Shown here in pieces: positions 8,369 to 18,131 of a stretch of 64,000 nt of DNA. Below the pieces are notes generated by a model. The model worked only from the letters and a program-made list of their open reading frames with translations. It was not told the DNA's origin and did not search any database. The stretch is from Lysinibacillus sphaericus OT4b.31 (GTDB lineage Bacteria; Bacillota; Bacilli; Bacillales_A; Planococcaceae), in contig NZ_KB933398.1 of assembly GCF_000392615.1 (NCBI RefSeq), positions 84,807 through 148,806 on the forward strand, in the 5' to 3' direction. How positions within the stretch are numbered: position 1 is the stretch's first letter; the number at the start of each line of letters is the position of its first letter. A program made the position numbers and the translations under genes.

Positions 8369-9133
8369 TTATTGCATTTTTTCTAGTTCTTCAAGAAACT
8401 TTTGCAGTGGTTCTGCATAGAATTGTACAAGTGTCACAAAACCATTTAGCATTATATGTGCGATAATTGATGTCCATATCCGTTTTGTTTTGTGATATAA
8501 AAATGCAAAGATTAGACCACAAATTGTATAAAGCAAGATATGTGAAAAATCGAAGTGAATCAGCGCAAAAAAGATGGCACTAACGATGGCGGCTACCCAA
8601 AAGTTTGTTGTTTGGACAAGCGAACCAAAAATAACACGACGGAAGACGAATTCTTCCAAAATAGGTCCAAATACTACAATGGCCAAAATGGCAATGGGCG
8701 CACCTTTCGCAAGAGCTACAATGTCAGCTGTGTTTTGTGAGCCGCCTTCAATACCAAAGATGGCCATTTCAATAGCTGCACCGATCATTTGTCCGAAAAA
8801 TACTAAGAAGAAACCAATGATGCCCCACATAATTGTTAGTGGTACTGTTTCCTTTTTACCTTGATAGACATCCCAAAAAGTTTTATCACGAGATGTTAAG
8901 ATTAAACTTAGAAGCAGTGCAATCGCAAAGCTAAGTGCGATATACCAACCTTGTGTTATGGGGGCAGCTTGTTCAGCAGGTAAACCTGTCGTACTCATCA
9001 CAACTTTGTGGAACGGCATAATGAGCCATCTACCTGATAATTGCATGATAATGTAAATCATTAAAACATAGAGAGCAGTTTTTTTATGTTTAATACCTAC
9101 TAGAGAATTATTCACAGACAAAATCCTTTCCAT
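8369..9133 (-). CDS. CPBP family intramembrane glutamic/metalloprotease (YdiL-like)
   Basis: 254 residues, about eight membrane helices. The CPBP (Abi) motifs are intact: EEFVFRR near residue 160, FALIHFDFSH near 188, and HIMLN near 230. Family members cleave membrane proteins or prenylated peptides. The bacterial substrates are mostly unknown. The position just upstream of groES, divergently transcribed, corresponds to Bacillus ydiL. The ATG at 9133 has a weak AAAGGA, 11 bases away. A GTG seven codons in is an alternative start. Confidence 0.9.
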   Translation of the reverse strand: MERILSVNNSLVGIKHKKTALYVLMIYIIMQLSGRWLIMPFHKVVMSTTGLPAEQAAPITQGWYIALSFAIALLLSLILTSRDKTFWDVYQGKKETVPLTIMWGIIGFFLVFFGQMIGAAIEMAIFGIEGGSQNTADIVALAKGAPIAILAIVVFGPILEEFVFRRVIFGSLVQTTNFWVAAIVSAIFFALIHFDFSHILLYTICGLIFAFLYHKTKRIWTSIIAHIMLNGFVTLVQFYAEPLQKFLEELEKMQ

Positions 9134-9198
9134 TCATATAGCTTCCTTTCTATTGTAGAGGAATACGGAAAGAAAACAAAATTTTTCGTAGTTCTGGC

Positions 9199-9227
9199 TT
9201 GCAAAAAAAGAAGTGATTGATTATCAT
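9199..9227 (+). promoter_or_regulatory. Sigma-A promoter of groES-groEL
   Basis: -35 TTGCAA (9199-9204), a 17-bp spacer and -10 TATCAT (9222-9227) lie just upstream of the CIRCE operator. Confidence 0.6.
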
Positions 9228-9237
9228 AATAAATGTG

Positions 9238-9264
9238 TTAGCACTCATTGGTGTAGAGTGCTAA
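9238..9264 (+). promoter_or_regulatory. CIRCE operator (HrcA binding site)
   Basis: A perfect TTAGCACTC-N9-GAGTGCTAA inverted repeat. HrcA, stabilised by GroEL, binds it and represses the chaperonin operon until heat shock. hrcA itself is not in the window. Confidence 0.98.
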
Positions 9265-9306
9265 TAAACTCTCAACAAATATTTCATTAATAGGAGGTTG
9301 TTTCAC

Positions 9307-9591
9307 TTGTTAAGACCACTAGGAGATCGTATTGTAATCGAACTAATCGAGGTAGAAGAAAAATCTGCATTTGGAATTGTACTACCGGATTCTGCGAAAG
9401 AAAAGCCGCAAGAAGGTAAAGTAGTAGCAGTTGGGACAGGTCGTTTTTTAGAAAACGGACAACGTGTAGAGCTTGACGTTAAAGTTGACGACCACATTAT
9501 ATTCTCTAAATACTCAGGTACAGAAGTTAAATATGAAGGCAATGAATATTTGATTTTACGCGAAAGCGATGTTCTTGCAATTATTCAATAA
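9307..9591 (+). CDS. groES: Co-chaperonin GroES
   Basis: 94 residues beginning [12 protein letters not shown], the usual GroES start and length. It is the heptameric lid of the GroEL folding chamber. The mobile loop region [17 protein letters not shown] and the C-terminal VLAIIQ are present. The start is TTG at 9307, with AGGAGG (9292-9297) 9 bases upstream. An in-frame TTG at 9298 abuts the SD and would add FH residues not typical of the family. It is controlled by CIRCE and cotranscribed with groEL 57 bases downstream. Confidence 0.96.
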   Translation: MLRPLGDRIVIELIEVEEKSAFGIVLPDSAKEKPQEGKVVAVGTGRFLENGQRVELDVKVDDHIIFSKYSGTEVKYEGNEYLILRESDVLAIIQ

Positions 9592-9642
9592 AACATAACT
9601 ATATTAATTAAGCTTAACGAATATTCCATTTCAGGAGGGTAA

Positions 9643-11280
<1,638 letters not shown>

Positions 11281-11331
11281 TCGAACCTAAGGTTTGAATT
11301 GCTGTTATATTTTTTAAAATATATTTAATAA

Positions 11332-11363
11332 AACCTCTCAAGAATATTCTTGGGAGGTTTTTT
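11332..11363 (+). terminator. Terminator of groES-groEL
   Basis: A 13-bp stem AACCTCTCAAGAA/TTCTTGGGAGGTT (11332-11344 with 11348-11360; one G-U pair) and T's. Confidence 0.9.
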
Positions 11364-11454
11364 GTGGTGATGATTCCATAAGGTGAGTGTAATAGAATAG
11401 TAGTTTTAAGACCGAATCATCGTTAAACCTTTATTTTATACATTATCAAAATTA

Positions 11455-11506
11455 GGAGAAGCCTATCATTAATTTTTAGGATTAATGATATGTTCTTCTT
11501 TTTTTT
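11455..11506 (+). terminator. Orphan terminator-like hairpin
   Basis: A perfect 10-bp stem (11464-11473 with 11481-11490) extended by partial outer pairing, followed by TTCTTCTTTTTTTT. No gene lies between it and the groEL terminator, so it may end an uncharacterised short transcript or be a relic. The rest of 11364-11660 shows no gene. Confidence 0.5.
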
Positions 11507-11660
11507 CGCATGTTTTCTGTCGCTATTGCAAAAATAGAGAAAATACTTAAATGTCATATTTCAATAGCAAACTACTAGTTCACAATTGGGTAAATCAATT
11601 TTTGATAAAATTTCTTGTTGTTTTTCAATTAATTATAATTTACAATACAAAAGTAATTGA

Positions 11661-11681
11661 AAATGATAATCGTTATCATTT
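11661..11681. promoter_or_regulatory. Fur box of the iron-chelate importer operon
   Basis: A perfect inverted repeat AAATGATAA-N3-TTATCATTT. The inner 15 bases TGATAATCGTTATCA fit the 7-1-7 Bacillus Fur box with one change. It lies about 30 bases before the permease start and downstream of a TATAAT (11634-11639), well placed to block transcription when iron is plentiful. Confidence 0.88.
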
Positions 11682-11711
11682 GAAATCAGTATTGTAGATA
11701 GAGGTGAAATT

Positions 11712-12791
11712 TTGAATAAACAAGAAATAAACAGAATAGGGATGGGCAACATTTATTATGTGATTATTGTTCTTTTAATAGCCTTAATACTGTTATCCGC
11801 TGTTTTTTCTGTATCGATAGGACAAGTGAATATACCGTTCAAACAATCCATGGATATATTATTGCATACTATTACCAATGGACGGCTTGGCTCACTAGAT
11901 AATGTCCAAAGTGAATCTTACTTGAATATTATTTTACAGGTGAGGATGCCTCGCGTTATTTTGGCATTGCTGATAGGTATTGGGCTGTCACTGTGTGGAG
12001 CTGTCATGCAAGCAGTCGTGCAAAATCCGCTCGCTGACCCTTATATACTTGGTATTTCATCAGGCGCCTCATTAGGTGCAACATTTGCCATTTTAGTTGG
12101 ATTTGGAAGTAGTGCGCTTTTGGCTCAATTTGGTGTAGCATTCGGCGCTTTTGTTGGTGCAATGGTTACGTCAATGGCAGTCCTTATTTTATCTAGTATA
12201 GGCGGCAAAGCAACATCGGTGAAACTCGTTTTATCAGGGGTGGTTATTGGTGCATTGTGCAGTTCTTTCTCAAGTCTAATTATCTTTTTTGCTAATGATG
12301 CTGAAGGAATTAAAACAGTTACTTTTTGGTCAATGGGAAGCTTGGCCTCTGCAAGTTGGGAGAAAACACCTATCATGGCAATAGTAATTTTACTTGGTTG
12401 TGGTATGTTCCTGTTCCAACATCGCGTTTTAAATACGATGCTATTAGGTGATGAATCAGCTATTACGCTTGGTATTAATTTAAGTGTCTATCGTAAATTT
12501 TATATGATTGTTACTGCACTTATTACAGGAACAATGGTTGCGTACGCAGGAATGATTGGTTTTGTAGGTCTGATTATCCCACATATCACTAGAGGAATTT
12601 TTGGGGCTGATCATAAACGATTAATGCTTGGAACGTTACTTTTAGGAGGCCTTTTCATGATCTGGGCAGACATCTTGTCAAGAACATTAATACATAATGT
12701 GGAATTGCCTATTGGAATTATTACCTCTGTTATTGGTTCACCATTATTTATCTATATGATTGTAAAAAAAGGCTACAACTTCGGAGGGTAG
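11712..12791 (+). CDS. FecCD-type iron-chelate ABC transporter permease
   Basis: 359 residues with about nine to ten membrane helices, the BtuC/FecCD fold. QVRMPRVILALLIGIGL, NPLADPYILGISSGASLGA and GFVGLIIPHITR are family hallmarks. It imports ferric siderophore or heme across the membrane with the ATPase and binding protein that follow. The start is TTG at 11712, after GAGGTGA (11701-11707). It is the first gene of a Fur-box-controlled three-gene operon with a 3-base gap to the ATPase gene. The exact ligand cannot be read from the sequence. Confidence 0.93.
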   Translation: MNKQEINRIGMGNIYYVIIVLLIALILLSAVFSVSIGQVNIPFKQSMDILLHTITNGRLGSLDNVQSESYLNIILQVRMPRVILALLIGIGLSLCGAVMQAVVQNPLADPYILGISSGASLGATFAILVGFGSSALLAQFGVAFGAFVGAMVTSMAVLILSSIGGKATSVKLVLSGVVIGALCSSFSSLIIFFANDAEGIKTVTFWSMGSLASASWEKTPIMAIVILLGCGMFLFQHRVLNTMLLGDESAITLGINLSVYRKFYMIVTALITGTMVAYAGMIGFVGLIIPHITRGIFGADHKRLMLGTLLLGGLFMIWADILSRTLIHNVELPIGIITSVIGSPLFIYMIVKKGYNFGG

Positions 12792-12794
12792 AAA

Positions 12795-13556
12795 ATGGAA
12801 TTAACAGCAAACGAAATGGAAATAAGGATTGGGAAGAAAGAGATTGTAAAAAATGTTTCAATCCACGTCAAAAAACAACAATTTGTTGGCCTTATTGGAC
12901 CAAATGGATGTGGGAAATCAACGCTATTAAAAAGTATTTATAAAAGCTTGGTTCCACAAAAGGGGATGGTTTTTTTAGATGATTTGGATGTATTAAAAAC
13001 TTCAGAGAAAAAAATTTCTCAGCGATTGGGTGTAGTAGGGCAATTTAATGAAATGCATTTTGACTTATCGGTACAGCAAATGGTGATGTTGGGCAGGACG
13101 CCACATAAAAAAATGCTAGAGTCAGATAAACAAGAAGATTTTGAGATTGTGGAGGAAGCTTTAACGAGAACAAATTTACTAGAGTACAAAAATCGTGGTT
13201 TTTTATCGTTGTCTGGTGGAGAAAAGCAAAGGGTCATTTTAGCAAGAACCATTGCACAACAGCCAAAATTCATGATTTTAGATGAACCTACGAATCACTT
13301 AGATATTCGTTATCAGATTGAAATTTTGTCATGTGTTAAAAGTTTGAACATTGGTGTTCTTGCAGCACTTCATGATTTAGAGATGGCAGCGCATTATTGC
13401 GATTATCTATATGCGATAAAAGATGGCGAGGTCTATGCTCACGGTACACCCGAAGAGGTTCTAACATCAAATACAATTCAAGCATTATATCAAATAAAAT
13501 GCCAAACATATACGAATCCTGTTACAAATGGATTAAGTTTTGCATATGGAATATAG
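12795..13556 (+). CDS. Iron-chelate ABC transporter ATP-binding protein
   Basis: 253 residues of the FecE/HemV type. Walker A is GPNGCGKST near residues 36-44, the signature LSGGEKQRVILA near 137, Walker B MILDEPTNHLD and the switch His in AALHDLEMA. It powers the permease encoded immediately upstream. A good SD (GGAGG) lies at the permease stop. It is about half-identical by eye to the ATPase at 36164, suggesting an old duplication. Confidence 0.94.
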   Translation: MELTANEMEIRIGKKEIVKNVSIHVKKQQFVGLIGPNGCGKSTLLKSIYKSLVPQKGMVFLDDLDVLKTSEKKISQRLGVVGQFNEMHFDLSVQQMVMLGRTPHKKMLESDKQEDFEIVEEALTRTNLLEYKNRGFLSLSGGEKQRVILARTIAQQPKFMILDEPTNHLDIRYQIEILSCVKSLNIGVLAALHDLEMAAHYCDYLYAIKDGEVYAHGTPEEVLTSNTIQALYQIKCQTYTNPVTNGLSFAYGI

Positions 13557-13566
13557 GAGGATTACA

Positions 13567-14577
13567 GTGAAAAAGAAATTATTACTTGGAATTGGTTTAG
13601 CGGCCATGTTAACATTAACAGCTTGTGGGGGGACAACTACAAGTACCTCAAAGGAAACAGAAACGAAAGAACATTACCCATTGACGATAGAAAACTTTAC
13701 GAAAGCTGAAGGCGGATCAACATGGGATAAGAAAGATCAAGTTTTTGATAAAGCACCTGAAAGAATAATGGCTAATACTCGTCCAGCGGCAGAACTATTA
13801 TTGCATTTAGGCTTAGGCGATAAAATTGTAGGAGTAGGGGCGAACTTTGGAGAACCCGACAAATCAGTAGAGGAAGAATATTCGAAATTAAATATTCTAA
13901 GTGATGAGTATGTGGGTAAAGAAGTAACTTTAGGAACTAACCCAGACTTAGTCTTTGGACGAGGTGGTTTATTTGATAATGCAGATTGGGGTGTAGGTAC
14001 AGTAGATACACTCAATGATATGAATGTTAAAACGTATGTACTAGAGTCATCTGTTACAGGCGGAACGTATGCTTCAATTTATAAAGATATTGAAAACATC
14101 GGTAAAATTTTTAGTGTTCAAGACAAAGCAGATAGCTTTATAAAAGAGCTAAAAGACAGACAAACGGCGATCACATCAAAATTAGAAAGCATTAAAGAGC
14201 ACAAAACTTTTGCTTATTTGCATACAAACGATCCAAAAGAGCTTTTTGTCTATCCAGCACATGGTGAAACATTCTTCAATGATGCTTTTAATATGATTAA
14301 GTTAGATAATGTATTTAAGGATGAAGCAGGAGATGTAAGTGTTGAAACACTTATTGAGGCTGATCCAGATGTCTTAATCATACCGAACTGGGATGGCTCG
14401 GATCTTGGAAAAGTGCGTGAAGCGATCTATGCTAATCCAAAATTATCGAGCATGAAGGCAATCAAAAATAAACAGATGTATATAGTAGATTACAATTATT
14501 TATTTGGTTATGGCTATAACACAATAGATGGGATGGAACTTTTAGCAAAAGAAATGTATCCAGACTTGTTTAAATAG
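13567..14577 (+). CDS. Iron-chelate ABC transporter substrate-binding lipoprotein
   Basis: 336 residues with a lipoprotein signal (LTLTAC lipobox, Cys about 21) and a periplasmic-binding (TroA/FhuD-type) fold. ERIMANTRPAAELLLHLGLGDKIVGVG and NPDLVFGRG mark the N-lobe. It captures the ferric chelate and delivers it to the permease. The GTG at 13567 has TAGGAGG (13554-13560) 6 bases upstream. A longer frame from 13540 overlaps the ATPase gene and has no SD. Whether it also serves the BtuCD-like pair at 35 kb, which lacks a binding protein, is open. Confidence 0.92.
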   Translation: MKKKLLLGIGLAAMLTLTACGGTTTSTSKETETKEHYPLTIENFTKAEGGSTWDKKDQVFDKAPERIMANTRPAAELLLHLGLGDKIVGVGANFGEPDKSVEEEYSKLNILSDEYVGKEVTLGTNPDLVFGRGGLFDNADWGVGTVDTLNDMNVKTYVLESSVTGGTYASIYKDIENIGKIFSVQDKADSFIKELKDRQTAITSKLESIKEHKTFAYLHTNDPKELFVYPAHGETFFNDAFNMIKLDNVFKDEAGDVSVETLIEADPDVLIIPNWDGSDLGKVREAIYANPKLSSMKAIKNKQMYIVDYNYLFGYGYNTIDGMELLAKEMYPDLFK

Positions 14578-14670
14578 ATTGAACGAGGCTATCTTGAAAA
14601 TGATATTTGCTGTCATCCAATCAATCGAGATGGCATAAAAACATTGAGTTACACATACCTGAACCATATG

Positions 14671-14722
14671 AAAAACAAGAAGCCCCTTTGCAGTTAAATC
14701 GCTGTAATAGGGGCTTCTTGTT
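14671..14722 (-). terminator. Bidirectional terminator between importer and NRPS-like gene
   Basis: A perfect 14-bp stem (14674-14687 with 14709-14722) with an internal second pairing. The T-run is on the minus-strand side, fitting termination of the NRPS-like gene. It may also stop the importer operon. Between it and the NRPS stop there is also an imperfect hairpin (14834-14851 with 14857-14873) but no convincing gene. Confidence 0.7.
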
Positions 14723-14883
14723 ATGTCAAAATTCGTTTAGCGGTGGCTGTAATAAATATACTGACTTATGTTACTCATGGGGAAGATTAAATAAAAAAGC
14801 ATCAGATTCCCATTGTTATAATTGTGGGCCGACAGGAGGGATGCATAAGTGTATACCACTTTTCATCCGTCCTAATCTCGACA

Positions 14884-17800
14884 TCATTTGACTCCAACAG
14901 GTATCGGCTTCGGAAAATAGCCCACTTGGACGCCATAATTAACCATTGTTCGGATAAAGGTTGGACTTGGCTCAGCACAAGTGACATCCGTATTCATAAG
15001 AAATGCTTGTGTCTTATTCGTATTAAATATAAATGGGGAGTTGCTTGCTCCATCACCATCGAGTTGAGCAATGGCCAATGATAAATATTCGTGTAAAGCG
15101 TGTGGATGCTCCGCGTTCAATAACCAGTGTTCATACGCTTCTGCCGTTATAATTTCTAACTCATAGCCAAGATCCTTCAGACCTTCCATAAAATCGAGAT
15201 ATGGTAAGGGGACAGGGTTGCACAGGTGAAATGTATGTCCGTTCGATTTAGGCTGGCGAGCTAATGCAACAAGTGCTTGGCTTGCATAATTTATCGGTGT
15301 AAAATCAACAAGCCAGTTCGCTTCCGGCGTTTTCCCTAAACAAAGCACGGATTTAATCATGCGATAAAAAGCATTATCATCCATATTACGTTGAAATTTA
15401 CCTGTTTCAGAGTGACAAGTTAAATTTCCTACGCGGTAAATAGAAACTGGCATCCCATCTTGCACAGCATTTCTAACAAGCTTCTCTGCCTCTAATTTAC
15501 TTTGGTTATAAACATTTTCAAGTGAAACATCGTAGTCAACATCTCCATGACCTTCATTAGGTACCGATTGTCTTGCAGCGAGCTCCTCTGAAATACCAAT
15601 GGTTGAAACATGATGGAAATGCACGCCGGCTTTGCGTTTCGCAAGGTCAAGCAAGTACCTCGTGCCCTCAATATTGACATCGTGAAATTGTGCAGCTGCT
15701 CCAAAATGTCTTACATCGGCACCACAATGAATAATCGCATCGATTTCTTCAGCAAGTGTACGTTCGTCCTCGGTTGATAAATTGAGTGCACGTTTTCCTA
15801 AATCACCCTGAATGACGGAAACGCGCTTTTCCAGCATGGCAACGCTTGCATCTTCAAAATAAAATTGTATAGTATCTTTTAATTTTTCATCCGGTGTTGC
15901 ATGTGAACCTTCTCTAATCAGACAGTATATATGGACGTTCGTTTTATCCAATAGCTCGTATAAAACATGACTACCTAAGTAGCCGGTTGCCCCAGTTAGT
16001 AAAACAGTATTCATTGGCAATGGTTTTGTGCTTTGAGCGATTGGCAGAGCACTTGGTTCCATCAAATCCTTCAGTACAAAGTCAGCTGATTGAGTTTGAG
16101 CAGTTGCATCATTATCCTCAAACTGGTAGCTACTTATATAGTTCTCTAATTCTGCAATGGTTTGATAGTGGAAGAAATCTTGGATTTTTAGAATTGGTGC
16201 ATGTTTTTTTACTTGAACAAGAATTTCAAGTATTTTGAGTGAATGTCCACCAATATGAAAGAAATTATCATGAATTCCTACACGCTCAATACCAAGTACA
16301 TGCTCCCAGGCTTGCGCTAACATTTGCTGTATAGCATTTTCAGGTGCATCATAGCGACTTGTTACCGGTGTTGCAACATCCATCTTAGCTAATTGTTTAC
16401 GATCGATTTTACCGGTAGGGGATAAGGGCATTTCTTGCACTTCAATTAAGCGCTCAGGTAGCATATATTCAGGTAGATTACGTGCCAAATACGTGCGGAT
16501 TTCCTCTTGTTCTACATGTTCACCGCCGGATAAAGTGTAGTACGCGTATAAGCTATTATTGCCATCATCCATTTTCTTTGCGAGAATAACTGCTTCTTGA
16601 ATGCTAGGTTGATTGGTCAACACAGCTTCGATTTCTCCTATCTCAATTCGAAATCCTCTTACTTTGATTTGTGAATCTTTGCGACCTACAAATTCAATGA
16701 CGCCACTTGGTGATAAGCGTACTAAATCGCCTGTTCGATACATCAATTTCTCAGGCTCATGTGAAAATAAATGTGGGACAAATGCTTCAGCAGTTTTTTC
16801 AGGCTGATTTAAATAGCCAGCAGCTAAACCAGTACCTGCGATATATAATTCCCCGGGTTCATTGATAGGACAAAGTTGTCCTTCCTTATTGACAATATAC
16901 ATTTCATAATTTGCAATAGGTTTGCCGATAGGTATACTTGATTGACTGTCCTTTACATAATCTTTCACCCTGTAATAGGAAGACAAAACTGTGCATTCTG
17001 TTGGGCCATAGACATTAATAATTTCTGTATATATGCCGAATTTTTCTTGCCACTTTTGTATAACAGCAGACATAAGTGCTTCTCCACCAACTGACAAATA
17101 TTTAAGAGATGACAATGAATCTTTGTGCTCTATAGGCAAATAGGTAGCAAGTTGAGTAAAGAAAGCATTCGGTACAGTAGCCGCTGTCACTTGTTCACGC
17201 TTAATCATATCAGCAAATGCCTCAATCGATACCCGTTCTAAGCTTGTTAACATATGCAATCTAGCACCGGAGAAGAAAGCTGTAAATGTTTCCGTTATAG
17301 ATGGATCAAAACTATAGGAGATAAATTGAGAAAAGACATCTTGCTCGGAAGATTGATAAATTCTTTGATTATCCGTTATTAAATTGATAACAGAATAATG
17401 TCTGAGCATCGTCCCTTTTGGTTTGCCTGTAGATCCCGATGTATATATGATATAGGCTAAATCAGCAGGAGCTAAATCGATGTTGATATTGTCTTTTGAA
17501 AAAGCTTGTTCCGTTTGATTCAGTGTAAATATGGTACGAGAGTGAAAATCGCTATGTAATAAATCATTAAGTAATTGAGTATGTTCAACTTTGGTTAATA
17601 TAAATGGAGCACCTGTATCGTTCAATAGGTAATGACAACGTTCTCTCGGGTAGCTTGGATCAATGGGCACATATACGCCACCAGCCTTTAAAATGCCGAG
17701 CAGGCTGACCACAGTTTCCGGGCAACGTTCCATGACAATCGCTACATAATTGCCTTTTTGTAGCCCATTCGCTACCAGCATATGTGCAACCTGATTGGAG

Positions 17801-18063
17801 TGTTCATTTAGCTGACGATAAGTCATTGTGCCACCATCAAAAGAAAGTGCAATTCGATCAGCAAACAGCAACGCTGATTGATAAAAAATTTCCGGTATAG
17901 TTTTATCTTTTTCATAACAGGCTTTTGTTTGATTTAACGCAAGATATAGGTTTTTTTCTTCATTCGTTATCAGTTGCGTACGATTGGCAAGTAGCATTTG
18001 TTGGTCATAAATATTTGTTTTATGATTTGGTGTAACTAAATCCAGTCCTTGTTTTAAATTCAA
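14884..18063 (-). CDS. Stand-alone NRPS-like adenylation-PCP-thioester reductase (A-T-R)
   Basis: 1059 residues. The adenylation domain (about 55-560) has YTSGSTGKPKG at 207-217, YGPTE at 352, YRTGD near 442 and the catalytic Lys in PTGKIDRKQL (552). The peptidyl-carrier domain (about 575-645) has the phosphopantetheine Ser 608 in IGGHSLK. The C-terminal thioester reductase has TGATGYLGS (690-698) and YNQSK. There is no condensation domain. By analogy to A-T-R enzymes it activates one carboxylic or amino acid and releases it reductively as an aldehyde or alcohol. Aligned by eye to GrsA, the specificity positions read D-P-T-T-S-G-V-V-L-K, which I do not recognise. The start is TTG at 18063, with AGGAG 9 bases upstream. 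No carrier-activating phosphopantetheinyl transferase is nearby. Confidence 0.9.
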   Translation of the reverse strand: MNLKQGLDLVTPNHKTNIYDQQMLLANRTQLITNEEKNLYLALNQTKACYEKDKTIPEIFYQSALLFADRIALSFDGGTMTYRQLNEHSNQVAHMLVANGLQKGNYVAIVMERCPETVVSLLGILKAGGVYVPIDPSYPRERCHYLLNDTGAPFILTKVEHTQLLNDLLHSDFHSRTIFTLNQTEQAFSKDNINIDLAPADLAYIIYTSGSTGKPKGTMLRHYSVINLITDNQRIYQSSEQDVFSQFISYSFDPSITETFTAFFSGARLHMLTSLERVSIEAFADMIKREQVTAATVPNAFFTQLATYLPIEHKDSLSSLKYLSVGGEALMSAVIQKWQEKFGIYTEIINVYGPTECTVLSSYYRVKDYVKDSQSSIPIGKPIANYEMYIVNKEGQLCPINEPGELYIAGTGLAAGYLNQPEKTAEAFVPHLFSHEPEKLMYRTGDLVRLSPSGVIEFVGRKDSQIKVRGFRIEIGEIEAVLTNQPSIQEAVILAKKMDDGNNSLYAYYTLSGGEHVEQEEIRTYLARNLPEYMLPERLIEVQEMPLSPTGKIDRKQLAKMDVATPVTSRYDAPENAIQQMLAQAWEHVLGIERVGIHDNFFHIGGHSLKILEILVQVKKHAPILKIQDFFHYQTIAELENYISSYQFEDNDATAQTQSADFVLKDLMEPSALPIAQSTKPLPMNTVLLTGATGYLGSHVLYELLDKTNVHIYCLIREGSHATPDEKLKDTIQFYFEDASVAMLEKRVSVIQGDLGKRALNLSTEDERTLAEEIDAIIHCGADVRHFGAAAQFHDVNIEGTRYLLDLAKRKAGVHFHHVSTIGISEELAARQSVPNEGHGDVDYDVSLENVYNQSKLEAEKLVRNAVQDGMPVSIYRVGNLTCHSETGKFQRNMDDNAFYRMIKSVLCLGKTPEANWLVDFTPINYASQALVALARQPKSNGHTFHLCNPVPLPYLDFMEGLKDLGYELEIITAEAYEHWLLNAEHPHALHEYLSLAIAQLDGDGASNSPFIFNTNKTQAFLMNTDVTCAEPSPTFIRTMVNYGVQVGYFPKPIPVGVK

Positions 18064-18083
18064 TCATGACAACTCCTATCTTG

Positions 18084-18127
18084 TAAAAAAAGTATTCAAT
18101 GGAAAAGTCATTCCCACTGAATACCTT
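18084..18127 (-). terminator. Terminator between the chemoreceptor and the NRPS-like gene
   Basis: On the minus strand a roughly 14-bp imperfect stem (about 18127-18111 with 18103-18090) is followed by seven T. It ends the chemoreceptor transcript only about 20 bases before the NRPS-like start codon. The NRPS-like gene therefore depends on read-through or a promoter inside this small gap. Confidence 0.75.
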
Positions 18128-18131
18128 TTCA

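Noticed and set aside
14607..14891. 94-residue plus-strand frame after the iron importer
   Set aside because: It runs through the terminator stem and into the NRPS 3' end, has no SD, and its composition looks random.
14884..18063. Siderophore synthetase for the adjacent iron importer
   Set aside because: There is no condensation or thioesterase domain, only one adenylation domain, and the genes are convergent with separate control.
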